A DNA stretch of 64,000 nucleotides. Source: Rhodospirillales bacterium. Lineage in GTDB: Bacteria > Pseudomonadota > Alphaproteobacteria > Rhodospirillales > Defluviicoccaceae. The notes under the pieces were generated by a model that was not told the DNA's origin, did no database searches, and was given only the letters and a program-made list of their open reading frames with translations. Numbering within the stretch: position 1 is the first letter of the stretch; every line of letters starts with the position of its first letter. Positions 27,069 through 35,937 of this stretch are shown here, in pieces. The DNA lies in the NCBI GenBank assembly GCA_007695045.1, contig REEP01000087.1:1-64000 (forward strand). The letters run 5' to 3'. The translations under genes were made by a program, and so were the position numbers.

Positions 27069-28171
27069 GAACCGGCCTCTTCTCGCGGTACCTTGGCAGC
27101 CGAGACGCGGCCGCTGCTGGTGCCGAACAGCCCGCTGCTTCGATAGCGGCGAATGCCGTGGCGCGCCAGCACGCCGACCACGGCCGCCGCGGGAATGGAC
27201 AGCAGGACCCCGGTGAAGCCCAGCAGAGTGCCACCGGCGAACAGAGCGAACAGGACCCAGGCCGGGTGCAGGCCGATACGGTCCCCCAGGAACTTGGGAT
27301 ACAGGACGTAATCCTGGACAATTTGGCCCACCACGAAGACCGCCAGGACAGCGATAATCGGCCACCATTGTGCATACTGAGCAAACGCGATACCGAGTGC
27401 CGCGCCGATGCCCACGATCGTGCCGATGTAGGGAATGAACGAGATCAGGCCGGCGCCAATACCGACCACGAGCCCGAAATCCAGACCGATGACCGAGAGC
27501 ATGATGCCGTACCAGGCCGCCAGCAAGACGCACATCAGGCCCATCCCGCGCAGGTAGGCGGCAAGTCGCACATCGATCTCGGTCGCCTGCTCCCGAACGC
27601 TGGCGGCAAATCGCGGCGGAACCAGGGAGTCGACGTAGGCCACGATCCTGTCCCAGTCGCGCAGCATGAAGAATGCGATCAAGGGCATGATCACCAGGAC
27701 CGAGATGACCTGGAACAGCACGATTCCGCTGCCGAGGAGGCCGGCGATCAGCCGGCCCAGCCACGCCACCACCTCACCCGACTGCGCCCGGATGGCTTCC
27801 TGCACGCGCTCCATCTCGCTGTCGCCCACGCGTTCGCGCAAGGTGGCGACGAGGGGGCGGACGAAGTCCCAAAGCTGTTCGAAATAGCCCGGCACGCGGG
27901 ATATCAGGCCGGCAATCTGGCCTACCAGCAGCGGCCCCAGGATGACCAGGACGGCAATGATGGCGGCGACCACCATGATCACGATGATCCCGGCGGCGGC
28001 GCCGCGCGGCACGCCCAGGCGTTCCAGGCGGTCCGCAACCGGGTCGAACAGATAGGCGATGGCCATGCCGGCGAGGAACGGCCACAGGGCACCTCGCAGC
28101 AAATAGAGCAGCGCCGCGGCCACCACCGCGGCGAGGACCCAGGGCAGCATTGATCGCGGCTGGGTGGACAT
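27065..28171 (-). CDS. AI-2E family transporter (PerM-like permease)
   Basis: The protein has 368 residues with hydrophobic segments near the N-terminus (VLAAVVAAALLYLLRGALWP) and a block of five or so between about 155 and 335. A soluble middle part (about 75-150) is usual for the AI-2E/PerM family. Substrates of most members are unknown; some are proposed exporters of autoinducer-2 or Na+/H+ antiporters. Gene order with hda and the DUF2066 gene is conserved in this bacterial group, as I recall. Confidence 0.92.
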   Translation of the reverse strand: MSTQPRSMLPWVLAAVVAAALLYLLRGALWPFLAGMAIAYLFDPVADRLERLGVPRGAAAGIIVIMVVAAIIAVLVILGPLLVGQIAGLISRVPGYFEQLWDFVRPLVATLRERVGDSEMERVQEAIRAQSGEVVAWLGRLIAGLLGSGIVLFQVISVLVIMPLIAFFMLRDWDRIVAYVDSLVPPRFAASVREQATEIDVRLAAYLRGMGLMCVLLAAWYGIMLSVIGLDFGLVVGIGAGLISFIPYIGTIVGIGAALGIAFAQYAQWWPIIAVLAVFVVGQIVQDYVLYPKFLGDRIGLHPAWVLFALFAGGTLLGFTGVLLSIPAAAVVGVLARHGIRRYRSSGLFGTSSGRVSAAKVPREEAGS

Positions 28172-28186
28172 GGCCCGGCGCCCTAA

Positions 28187-29323
28187 TCAGCGGGGGGCGG
28201 CGTCAGACCAGGCGGAACGAAGGGTCCAGCCGGCGCCATCGGGATCATCCGCCAAGTCCAGGTCAGCCTGGCGAAGGCTTGCCACAAGCTGATCGATATC
28301 GCCCACGTAGCGAAGGTTGACACGCACTTCCTGACGGGTGAGGACCACCACGTCCAGATCCTGGATCGCGGCCGCGGCGGAAAGCCGCCGCCGGACGTTA
28401 ACCCAGTCGCGCAGTTGTTCGACCGGAATCCGCACCGCCAGCACCGAAGCCGGCCCCGACGCCACCAGACGATCCCCGGCCGACCACCAGCTCTTGAGAT
28501 CTTCCTTCACCGCGGCCACGGCACGCCCGAACAGAGCCTCCGCCGACTCGCCGGTGTCCCGCCGGAGCGTTCTTTCGGTGCGGAAGTCGGCCCCTCTGGC
28601 ACCAAATCGCGTGGCGCTGACCGTCACCGTCTCGCCTTCCGCCGGCGGATCGGCATCAGTGGTGGCTGTCACCACCAGCGAGGCGGCCGCCCCATAGCGC
28701 CCGGCCAGGGTGGTGAGCCGGGTCAGGTCGCCGGCCAGCGCTTCTTCCGGCGCAATGGTGGTGACATCGGCCAAGTCCCCCAGCGGCACCATCGTCGGAA
28801 CGAGGGCGCCGTCCGTTTGCGCGGCAGCCCAGGCGCGTCGCCATGGATTGGGCTCGTCCCAAAGGGTCATCACGTCCCCGGCGCGGTAGACGGGCACGAC
28901 GACCACCGGATCCGCCGGTGCCGCCACGGGCAGGTCATGCTGACCCAGCAGTCGGCGCACCGCTGCGGCGTCGAACCGGAACTCGAACGTACCGAGGTAG
29001 CGGACGGCCGATGATCGTTCCTGCACGATGGAAAAATCACGCACCAGGGAGGCGATGCGGTCATCGGAGACCTCGGGGACCGCAGTGCCCGGCGACAATT
29101 CCGCCACCACCTGACGGAACGCCTGCCGGTGCGCCTGGACAATGGCGGCATCCCGGGCGGCTGCGGCCGTCTCCGCCTGCACGTCCACGGCGATATCGGT
29201 CACCGCAATGGTTTCCGCCGCGGCGGTCGCGGCAAGGACCAGCGCCAGCAGCGACACCAGTAGCGACAGCGCGAGCGAAACCGGCATGGCGCGTGGGCGT
29301 CGCCTCTGCAGCGTCTCGGTCAT
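28187..29323 (-). CDS. DUF2066 domain-containing periplasmic protein
   Basis: The protein has 378 residues with a signal peptide ([20 protein letters not shown]). The mature N-terminus matches DUF2066 ([20 protein letters not shown], then [12 protein letters not shown]). The family is a periplasmic protein of unknown function commonly encoded with perM, hda and purM in proteobacteria. The ATG at 29321-29323 is close to the purM side, with only three bases between it and the first in-frame ATG of the purM frame on the other strand. Confidence 0.85.
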   Translation of the reverse strand: MTETLQRRRPRAMPVSLALSLLVSLLALVLAATAAAETIAVTDIAVDVQAETAAAARDAAIVQAHRQAFRQVVAELSPGTAVPEVSDDRIASLVRDFSIVQERSSAVRYLGTFEFRFDAAAVRRLLGQHDLPVAAPADPVVVVPVYRAGDVMTLWDEPNPWRRAWAAAQTDGALVPTMVPLGDLADVTTIAPEEALAGDLTRLTTLAGRYGAAASLVVTATTDADPPAEGETVTVSATRFGARGADFRTERTLRRDTGESAEALFGRAVAAVKEDLKSWWSAGDRLVASGPASVLAVRIPVEQLRDWVNVRRRLSAAAAIQDLDVVVLTRQEVRVNLRYVGDIDQLVASLRQADLDLADDPDGAGWTLRSAWSDAAPR

Positions 29324-29404
29324 TGCATGCGGTTCCCGATCCAGTATCTTCGCGCTTTCTCGCAACCGGCGCCACTTTATCACGACGCGCAAAGGGAGGA
29401 AGCC

Positions 29405-30469
29405 ATTAGCGGCGAAACCTATCGGAATGCCGGGGTCGACATCGATGCCGGCCTTGCCCTGGTGGACGCGATCAAGCCCATGGCGGCGTCGACCCGCCGT
29501 CCCGGCGTGGCCTCCAACCTCGGCGGATTCGGTGCGCTGTTCGACCTGGCGGCAGCCGGCCATCGCGATTCGGTGCTGGTCGCGACGACGGATGGCGTGG
29601 GGACCAAGCTGCAACTCGCCCAGCGGCTGGATCGCCATGACACCATCGGGATCGATCTGGTTGCCATGTGCGTCAACGACCTGGTGGTCCAGGGGGCGGA
29701 ACCTCTATTTTTTCTGGATTATTTCGCCACCGGCCGGCTCGACGTGGGACGCGCCGGCGACGTGATCGCCGGCATGGCGGCGGGCTGCCGCATGGCCGGC
29801 TGCGCCCTGATCGGGGGCGAGACGGCGGAGATGCCGGGCATGTACGTCGGCGGGGAATATGACCTGGCCGGTTTCGCCGTGGGTGCGGTGGCGCGCGATG
29901 CGGTGCTGACCGGTGCCGACGTCGCCGCCGGAGATGTGATTCTGGGTCTTGCTTCCAGTGGCCTGCACGCCAACGGCTTCTCGCTGGTGCGGCACATTGT
30001 GGCCGAAACCGGCGCGGACCTGCGGGCTCCGGCCCCGTTCGATCCTACCGTGAAGCTCGGCGACGTGCTGCTGGAACCGACCCGGATCTATGTGAAGAGC
30101 GCCCTTGCGGCGATCCGGGCGGGGGGGATCAAGGCGCTGGCCCACATCACCGGCGGCGGTTTGATCGACAACCTGCCGAGGGTGCTGCCGTCGGGCCTCG
30201 CCGGCGTGCTCGACGCCGCCACGTGGTCGTTGCCGCCGGTCTTCCGGTGGCTGGCCGAAGCCGGTCCGGTCGCCGCACCGGAACTGGCCCGCACCTTCAA
30301 TTGCGGCCTCGGCATGCTGGCGGTGGTGGCGCCGTCGCGGGTTGGTCCGGTGCAAGCACAACTGGAGGCCGCCGGAGAGCGGGTCTTCGCCGTCGGGCAT
30401 GTGGTTGCGCGGGCGGACGGCGCGCCGGGGGTCACGCTTGCGGGGGCGGAGCGGACATGGCCAAGCTGA
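29405..30469 (+). CDS. purM: Phosphoribosylformylglycinamidine cyclo-ligase
   Basis: This is PurM (AIR synthetase), the fifth step of purine synthesis. Visible patterns are [20 protein letters not shown] at the N-terminus, [27 protein letters not shown] and [11 protein letters not shown]. The family start falls at SGETYR, where the DNA reads AAAGGGAGGA (29391-29400) and then ATT at 29405. An ATT-initiated protein has 354 residues, the normal length. The first upstream ATG (29327) would add 26 unrelated residues and lacks a ribosome site. I therefore place the start at the ATT. purN overlaps the end by 13 bases. Confidence 0.93.
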   Translation: MSGETYRNAGVDIDAGLALVDAIKPMAASTRRPGVASNLGGFGALFDLAAAGHRDSVLVATTDGVGTKLQLAQRLDRHDTIGIDLVAMCVNDLVVQGAEPLFFLDYFATGRLDVGRAGDVIAGMAAGCRMAGCALIGGETAEMPGMYVGGEYDLAGFAVGAVARDAVLTGADVAAGDVILGLASSGLHANGFSLVRHIVAETGADLRAPAPFDPTVKLGDVLLEPTRIYVKSALAAIRAGGIKALAHITGGGLIDNLPRVLPSGLAGVLDAATWSLPPVFRWLAEAGPVAAPELARTFNCGLGMLAVVAPSRVGPVQAQLEAAGERVFAVGHVVARADGAPGVTLAGAERTWPS

Positions 30470-31161
30470 AGATCGGCGTCCTGATCTCCGGGCGGGGCAG
30501 CAATCTGAAGGCTCTGATCGACGCCTGCGCCGCGGAGGATTTTCCGGCGGAGATCGTCCGCGTGATCGCCAACGTGACCGGTGCGGGCGGCCTTGCCTAT
30601 GCCGAAGAAGCCGGCATTCCATGGCAGATGATCGATCATCGGGCCTTCCGCGACCGGGAAGGATTCGAGGACACCCTGCACCGGGCGCTGAAGGACGCGG
30701 GGGTGGAACTGATCTGTCTGGCCGGCTTCATGCGCCTGCTGACGGAAAGCTTCGTCAACCGCTGGTGGGACCGTCTGATCAACATCCACCCGTCGTTGCT
30801 GCCGGCTTTTCGCGGCTTGCACACGCACGAGCGTGTGCTCGAGTACGGCGCCCGGTTTACCGGGTGCACCGTGCACTTCGTCCGCCCGGCAATGGATGAC
30901 GGGCCGATCATCGTACAGGCGGTGGTCCCGGTGGCGGTGGATGATACTGCGGAAGCCTTGGCCGCCCGGGTCCTCCGGGAGGAGCACATCATCTACCCGC
31001 TGGCGGTGCGGATGGTCGCCGAGCAACGGGTGCGTGTGGTTCAGGACCGGGTGATCGTCCAGGGAGCCGGCACGCCTCGCGGTGCTCTCGTGAGCCCCAC
31101 CCTGCACCGGGTCGGGCCCAGCAAAACGCCGAACCATACGCAGAGTGCCCGGGCGCGCTGA
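30457..31161 (+). CDS. purN: Phosphoribosylglycinamide formyltransferase
   Basis: The protein has 234 residues. It transfers the formyl group of 10-formyl-THF to GAR in purine synthesis. Signatures are [13 protein letters not shown] (phosphate-binding loop), [16 protein letters not shown], and the catalytic [20 protein letters not shown] with the family His and the following [14 protein letters not shown] (Asp). It overlaps purM, so the two are co-translated. The C-terminal extension after residue about 205 is long and Pro/Ser/Thr-rich. Confidence 0.96.
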   Translation: MAKLKIGVLISGRGSNLKALIDACAAEDFPAEIVRVIANVTGAGGLAYAEEAGIPWQMIDHRAFRDREGFEDTLHRALKDAGVELICLAGFMRLLTESFVNRWWDRLINIHPSLLPAFRGLHTHERVLEYGARFTGCTVHFVRPAMDDGPIIVQAVVPVAVDDTAEALAARVLREEHIIYPLAVRMVAEQRVRVVQDRVIVQGAGTPRGALVSPTLHRVGPSKTPNHTQSARAR

Positions 31162-31212
31162 CCGGCGGCGCGGCTGGCCGCGCCGGTCCGGTGCCGCACG
31201 GTCGGCCGGGAT

Positions 31213-31635
31213 TCAGCCGACCACTTCGATCTCACTGAAAAAGAACCGGATTTCCTTGTCGGCATTCTCCGCCGAGTCGGAGCCGTGGACCGAGTTCTCC
31301 TGGACGTTCTGTCCGAACGCCTTGCGGATGGTCCCTTCGTCCGCGTTGGCGGGATTGGTCGCGCCCATGATCTGACGGTTGCGCTGGACGGCGTCTTCGC
31401 CCTCCAGGACCTGGACGACCACGGGGCCGGAAATCATGTACTCGCACAGTTCGTCGTAGAATGCGCGCTCCTGATGGACCGCGTAGAACGCCTGAGCCTG
31501 TTCCTTGGTCAGGCGGACCCGCTTCTGAGCGACGATGCGAAGCCCACCGTCTTCCAGCAGCGCGTTGATCTTGCCGGTGATGTTGCGCGCGGTGGCGTCC
31601 GGCTTGATGATGGATAAGGTTCTGGCGACAGCCAT
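31213..31635 (-). CDS. ndk: Nucleoside diphosphate kinase
   Basis: The protein has 140 residues, the standard length. It balances NTP pools by a phosphohistidine ping-pong. Signatures are [10 protein letters not shown] at the N-terminus, the [19 protein letters not shown] loop and the active-site ENSVHGSDS with the catalytic His. The ATG at 31633-31635 gives [10 protein letters not shown]. It is convergent with purN, with a GC-rich hairpin just after the purN stop codon (31161-31187). Confidence 0.97.
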   Translation of the reverse strand: MAVARTLSIIKPDATARNITGKINALLEDGGLRIVAQKRVRLTKEQAQAFYAVHQERAFYDELCEYMISGPVVVQVLEGEDAVQRNRQIMGATNPANADEGTIRKAFGQNVQENSVHGSDSAENADKEIRFFFSEIEVVG

Positions 31636-32078
31636 GGTCGACGTTCTCCCCTTCTCATGGTCGCGATTGGCTAAAATCGTCGCGGGGCGATCCTTCGCGG
31701 ACATTCCGCCGAATACACCGCCACCCCATGCGGCGGTTCCCCCACTGTCTCGGCCGGCGCCTTATAGACCCTGCCGATCGCCACTGGCAAGATGAGGGGA
31801 GGATCGGCGGCACGGTTGCGATGACATCAACACCACCCCGGACCGTTCTCGGGCCGGTCTGCGCCGGTCTGCGCGGGTCTCGAGAAAAACGGGGCCGATG
31901 TCGCCATCGGCCCCGGAAGTTGTCAATCTTGAGGGAAGGGAGAACTCCGGATGGCATGCCATCCACCGTGGAGACTAGCGGGCGAGGGGGTGTGCGTCTG
32001 TAATCTGCGTCACACTCGGCACACTTTTGCCATGTTTGAGGCCGAGGCCCGATCGGGTCGGCGAGGCAGCGGAACGTG
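31636..32078. other. Intergenic region with palindrome and leftward terminator
   Basis: It separates the divergent ndk (minus) and cobalamin-binding-type (plus) genes. It holds a perfect 16-base palindrome GGATGGCATGCCATCC (31949-31964) and an intrinsic terminator facing left (31885-31914). As no minus-strand gene lies between the terminator and the next gene, a small minus-strand RNA from about 32040 to 31885 is possible. No consensus promoter was identified. Confidence 0.45.
31885..31914 (-). terminator. Intrinsic terminator, leftward
   Basis: GGGGCCGATG (31891-31900) pairs perfectly with CATCGGCCCC (31905-31914) around a 4-base loop. On the minus strand the hairpin is followed by CGTTTTTCTC. 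Stem, loop and T-run are all textbook, but no annotated gene is transcribed into it. Confidence 0.75.
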
Positions 32079-32933
32079 ATGCCCCCGGCCACAGGTCCTC
32101 ACTCGGCCGGCGCGGCAGCGCCCGCGCCCGCCCTGGTGGACGACGCCGGGGTCGCGCATGCGCCGGTCGCCGATGCACCCCGCATCGTCTCCCTGGTCCC
32201 CAGTATCACCGAGCTTCTGTTCGATCTGGGCCTGGGGCCGGCAGTGGTCGGTCGGACAGCCTTCTGCGTGCATCCGGCCGGCACCGTGCGGCGCGCCAAG
32301 AGCGTCGGCGGCACCAAGCAAGTGAACATGACCAAGCTGGAAGCCCTGGCACCGACCCACGCCATCGTCAACATCGACGAGACGCCGCGACATCTGGCCG
32401 ACGACCTCGCGGCCCTTGGCATCACCGTGGTGGTGACCCACCCCGTCGAGGTGCGCGACAACCTCAGGCTCTACCGCCTGATCGGCGCGGTGTTCCGGCG
32501 GGACCGGGAGGCCGAGGCGTTGTGTCAGCGGTTCGAGGCGGCCTACGAGGACCTGCTGCGCGCGCGCCGGATCTTGGACTTGCAGCGGCGGGTCCTGTAC
32601 CTGATCTGGCGGGACCCGTGGATGACGGTCTCACGCGAAACCTATATCGCCCGCATGCTGTCCCTGATCGGCTTGCACACCGAACCCGTGGTCGCGGCCA
32701 GCCGCTACCCCGCCGTGACCATGGACGAGGCGCTTTTGAGCCAGTGTGACCGGGTTCTGTTCGCCACCGAGCCGTTTCCATTCAAGGACAGTCACGTGGC
32801 GGCATTCCGCGAGGCGTTCCCGCGCCACGCCGCCAAGGCCCGTCTGATCGACGGGGAACTGGTGTCGTGGTACGGAAGCCGGGCGGTGGCCGGCCTCCGC
32901 TATCTGGGCGAGCTTGCCGGCGACCGGGAATAG
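32079..32933 (+). CDS. Cobalamin-binding-type protein (helical-backbone metal receptor, BtuF-like)
   Basis: The protein has 284 residues. The fold pattern is clear: PRIVSLVPSITELLFDLGLG (about 36-55), GRTAFCVHP, SVGGTKQVNMTKLEALAPTH and VNIDETP. This is the group containing vitamin B12- and iron-siderophore-binding receptors. No signal peptide is visible in the Ala/Pro-rich N-terminus, so the protein may stay in the cytoplasm. A GTG at 32076 directly precedes the chosen ATG at 32079. No BtuCD transporter is near. A link to the B12 need of NrdJ is possible but unproven. Confidence 0.78.
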   Translation: MPPATGPHSAGAAAPAPALVDDAGVAHAPVADAPRIVSLVPSITELLFDLGLGPAVVGRTAFCVHPAGTVRRAKSVGGTKQVNMTKLEALAPTHAIVNIDETPRHLADDLAALGITVVVTHPVEVRDNLRLYRLIGAVFRRDREAEALCQRFEAAYEDLLRARRILDLQRRVLYLIWRDPWMTVSRETYIARMLSLIGLHTEPVVAASRYPAVTMDEALLSQCDRVLFATEPFPFKDSHVAAFREAFPRHAAKARLIDGELVSWYGSRAVAGLRYLGELAGDRE

Positions 32934-33081
32934 CGGCCGCGTTCCGCCTGGTCGATTGCGCGCGCCGGCTTGATGCGACATGATGACTTGAGCTAAAAGC
33001 ACCCGCTCACAGGGGGGTCATTAATGTTTTGGCATCTTAAGCGGGGGGCGGGACCTGCCGCCTCCGGCATTGGGAGGAACC

Positions 33082-33537
33082 ATGCTGGTTGAACGCTATC
33101 TGGGGAAATACGGCGGGCCGGTGTTCACGGTCAGGCCCGAGACCACCATCGCCGAGTGCGCGCGCCGCTTTGGTCACATGACCGGGGGCAAGCGCTATTC
33201 CGTCGCCGTGGTCGTCAATGCCGAGGACGCGGTCCTGGGGATCGTCTCACTGGGAGACATCGTCTACGCCATCGGGCAGCATGAAGGCGCCGCCGCCAAG
33301 ATGACGGTTGCCGATATCATGACCCCGGACGTCTATACCTGCGGGCTCGATACCCTGCTCGAGGAGGTTCTGCGCAACATGGCCGAGCGCGGTGTGCGGC
33401 ACGCCCCGGTGGTTCAGGACGGCAAGCTGGCCGGGCTGGTGGCACGGCGCGAGGCGCTGGAATTCCTCTACCAGTGGTCACAGCTGGACGTGGATAATCT
33501 GACCGGCTGGCTGTTCAGTTCCCACGCCCGTTACTGA
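33082..33537 (+). CDS. CBS domain protein
   Basis: The protein has 151 residues made of a CBS pair: GPVFTVRPETTIAECARRFG ... VVVNAEDAVLGIVSLGDIVY, then ADIMTPDVYTCGLDTLLEEV ... HAPVVQDGKLAGLVARREAL. CBS pairs sense adenosyl nucleotides and similar ligands. It stands alone, so its partner is unknown. The ATG at 33082 follows a strong GGGAGGA site. The 3-prime end overlaps the convergent PfkB gene by 7 bases. Confidence 0.92.
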   Translation: MLVERYLGKYGGPVFTVRPETTIAECARRFGHMTGGKRYSVAVVVNAEDAVLGIVSLGDIVYAIGQHEGAAAKMTVADIMTPDVYTCGLDTLLEEVLRNMAERGVRHAPVVQDGKLAGLVARREALEFLYQWSQLDVDNLTGWLFSSHARY

Positions 33538-34376
33538 AGCAGCGCCGCCACCGCCGCCTGCGGCAGCACGGAGCTCTCCCACAGCGTCGCCTCGGCGCCC
33601 CAATCGACCGCGCAGGTCAGGGCGGCAGCCATCGGCGCGCCTCCGACCAAGGCGTGCACCAGACCGGCGGCGAAGGAATCGCCGGCGCCGGTGGTGTCGA
33701 CCGGTGACACCTTGCGCGTCGGCACCTCCAGCACGGTGCCGGCGCCGTGGGCGACCGCGCCGCGGGCACCATGCGTGACCACGATCCACTGCAGCACGTC
33801 ACCGGCGATGCGCCGGCCGGCAGCGAACGGGTCTTCCAGCAGCTCAGGACCAACGTCGGAGGCCGAGGCAATCAGGACATGTGCCGGCCGCATGCCGTCC
33901 GCCGACGGGGGCACATGGGCGATCACCTGCGCGGTCGCCGCCTGCTCTGCCAGGAGTGGCCCCAGGTCCAGGCGCCGGCTCCGCACATAGACGCAATCGG
34001 CATGCCACTCCAGAAGCCGGCGCGGGGGCTTTTCCTCATGCGTGCGCTGGACGTTGACGATGGTGCGTTCGCCGAAGTTGTCCAACAGGATCAGCGAACG
34101 GGTGGAAGGCTGGTTCAGACGGACAATCGGCGTGGTGATGACCCCGGTAGCCGCCAGTTCCGCCAGGAGTTCCGTGCCGACGTCATCATCGCCGATGGAC
34201 CCGAACACGGCGACCTCGTGCCCGGCATAGGCCAGCGGCACCGCGGTGCAGGCAGCACCACCGCCGAGGCGGGCGCCGGCGGGCGTACCGGAAAGATGAG
34301 TGCCTTCGCGCAGTGGTTCATCCAGTTTGATGACCTCGTCGCGGGCCACTGACCCCACCACCGCGATACGCGCCAT
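33531..34376 (-). CDS. PfkB family carbohydrate kinase
   Basis: The protein has 281 residues. Family signatures are GARLGGGAACTAVPLAYAGH in the N-terminal part, GSIGDDDVGTELLAELAATG, and the C-terminal signature VDTTGAGDSFAAGLVHALVG with the catalytic Asp. It phosphorylates a sugar or nucleoside; the substrate cannot be assigned. The Ala-Cys-Thr in place of the usual Asn-Xaa-Ala after the Gly-Gly pair is slightly unusual. It is the only minus-strand gene between two plus-strand genes. Confidence 0.88.
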   Translation of the reverse strand: MARIAVVGSVARDEVIKLDEPLREGTHLSGTPAGARLGGGAACTAVPLAYAGHEVAVFGSIGDDDVGTELLAELAATGVITTPIVRLNQPSTRSLILLDNFGERTIVNVQRTHEEKPPRRLLEWHADCVYVRSRRLDLGPLLAEQAATAQVIAHVPPSADGMRPAHVLIASASDVGPELLEDPFAAGRRIAGDVLQWIVVTHGARGAVAHGAGTVLEVPTRKVSPVDTTGAGDSFAAGLVHALVGGAPMAAALTCAVDWGAEATLWESSVLPQAAVAALLQ

Positions 34377-34531
34377 CGACTCCTCTCCCCTGATCAAGGG
34401 GGCCGACCCTACCCCCTGAACCGGTCGAGCGCCAACCCTAAGGCCGCGACCGCGGCAAAAACCATGCCGGCGCAAGCGCTCATGACCGGGCGGTGGCGAC
34501 ATCGATTGCGCTTCGGTATGGTCCGACCGGC

Positions 34532-35683
34532 ATGGCTGCCGAGGAACCGTCCCCCGCCCGACGACTGTCTTGGTTCTATGCCGCTTACTTCGTGGTGGTC
34601 GGCATCCTGTTGCCGTTCTGGCCGGTCTGGCTGCAAGCGCAAGGGCTGACCGCCGAACAGATCGCGTTCGTGCTGGCGGTCGGCGTGATCGCCAAGATCG
34701 TGGGCAACCCGGTGGCGGCCGGGATTGCCGACCGCGCCGGCGAGCGACGGCGGCCGATGCTGGCCTTCGCCCTGATCGCCGTGGCCGCGTTCGCCCTGTT
34801 CGCGCCCGTATCAGGGTTCTTTGCCATCGTCCTGGTCACGTTCCTCTTCTTCACCGCATGGCCGCCGGTGATGGCGCTGGGCGAGAGCCTGACCATGCTC
34901 GCAGTGCGGGCGCGCAACTTGGATTACGGCCGAATTCGGTTGTGGGGTTCGTGGACGTTCATTGCCGCCGCCGTCGGCACCGGTGCGGTACTGGAAGGGC
35001 GATCGCCGGAGATCGTGTTCTTCCTGGCCTTGGCCGCGGTCGGGGCCACCGCGGTGGTGACGGCGCTGCTGCCGGACGTGCGACCGGACACCCCGGCGCC
35101 GCAGGGGCGGATTCCGCTGCTGCAGGTCCTGAGCGTGCCGGGTTTTGTGCTGTTTCTGGCCGCCGCCGCCGCCGTTCAGGGCAGCCACGCGGTGTACTAT
35201 GCGTTCGGCACCCTCCACTGGCGGGCCGCCGGCTATTCCGATGCGGTGATCGGCGCGCTGTGGGCGGAAGGCGTCATTGCCGAGATTCTCCTGTTCGCCG
35301 CGGGGGAACGCCTGATCCGCCGCTTCGGGCCGGCCCGGCTGCTGGTGGCGGCGGGGCTCGCCGGGGTGGTGCGCTGGACCGTGACCGGGCTCACCGACGC
35401 CCTGCCGGCCCTCGTGCTGATGCAGGCGCTGCACGCCTTCACCTTCGGGGCCGCGCATCTGGCGGCGATCCACTTCATCACCCGGACCGTGCCGCCCGGC
35501 CTGTCGGCGACCGCACAGGGACTTTACGCGGCCGTGGTGATGGGGCTCGCGCTGGGCCTGATGATGGCGGCCTCGGGGCCGCTCTACGCCTCTTTCGGCG
35601 GCGCCGCGTTCCTGGCCATGGCGGTGGCGGCCGGGTGTGCAGCGCTCCTGGCTTGGCCTCTGGCACGGCGGGATCGGACTTGA
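34532..35683 (+). CDS. MFS transporter (LacY/HcaT-like)
   Basis: The protein has 383 residues from the ATG at 34532; a GTG at 34493 would add 13. It has twelve hydrophobic segments. The N-terminal WFYAAYFVVVGILLPFWPVW, then GNPVAAGIADRAGERRRPML (MFS loop 2-3 signature) and NLDYGRIRLWGSW, are typical of the 3-phenylpropionate/oligosaccharide:proton symporter branch. It is a proton-coupled importer with unknown substrate. Confidence 0.88.
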   Translation: MAAEEPSPARRLSWFYAAYFVVVGILLPFWPVWLQAQGLTAEQIAFVLAVGVIAKIVGNPVAAGIADRAGERRRPMLAFALIAVAAFALFAPVSGFFAIVLVTFLFFTAWPPVMALGESLTMLAVRARNLDYGRIRLWGSWTFIAAAVGTGAVLEGRSPEIVFFLALAAVGATAVVTALLPDVRPDTPAPQGRIPLLQVLSVPGFVLFLAAAAAVQGSHAVYYAFGTLHWRAAGYSDAVIGALWAEGVIAEILLFAAGERLIRRFGPARLLVAAGLAGVVRWTVTGLTDALPALVLMQALHAFTFGAAHLAAIHFITRTVPPGLSATAQGLYAAVVMGLALGLMMAASGPLYASFGGAAFLAMAVAAGCAALLAWPLARRDRT

Positions 35684-35763
35684 GGGGCCAGCGGTCGGCG
35701 GTCGCGAGTCCGTGGCACGAGACCTTTACCGAGCGTTAACGGTTTCCCAAAAGGGTAAAGCCT

Positions 35764-35781
35764 GCGTCATATGAGTGTAAC
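35764..35781 (+). promoter_or_regulatory. Possible Pho box upstream of the alkaline phosphatase
   Basis: GCGTCAT-ATGA-GTGTAAC has the 7-4-7 layout of a PhoB site (CTGTCAT-N4-CTGTCAC) and matches 10 of 14 half-site positions. It lies about 157 bases before the phosphatase ATG. Location and downstream gene support the idea, but the match is imperfect. Confidence 0.3.
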
Positions 35782-35937
35782 CTAAAAAGGCTACTCCTGC
35801 CCCGGCCGGACCAACCCAATCGAGTGCTCAGTACCTGGGTGGGCCGGCACGGGATCGGGCCCAAGGCCGTCATGCATGGGGATGCAGACCGGTCAGTCCG
35901 CTCCTCGTTCCACATCTTTTGGGCAGGAGGAACATCA

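Noticed and set aside
31161-31187. Intrinsic terminator after purN
   Set aside because: The hairpin has a three-base bulge and no T-run; it may only be GC-rich sequence.
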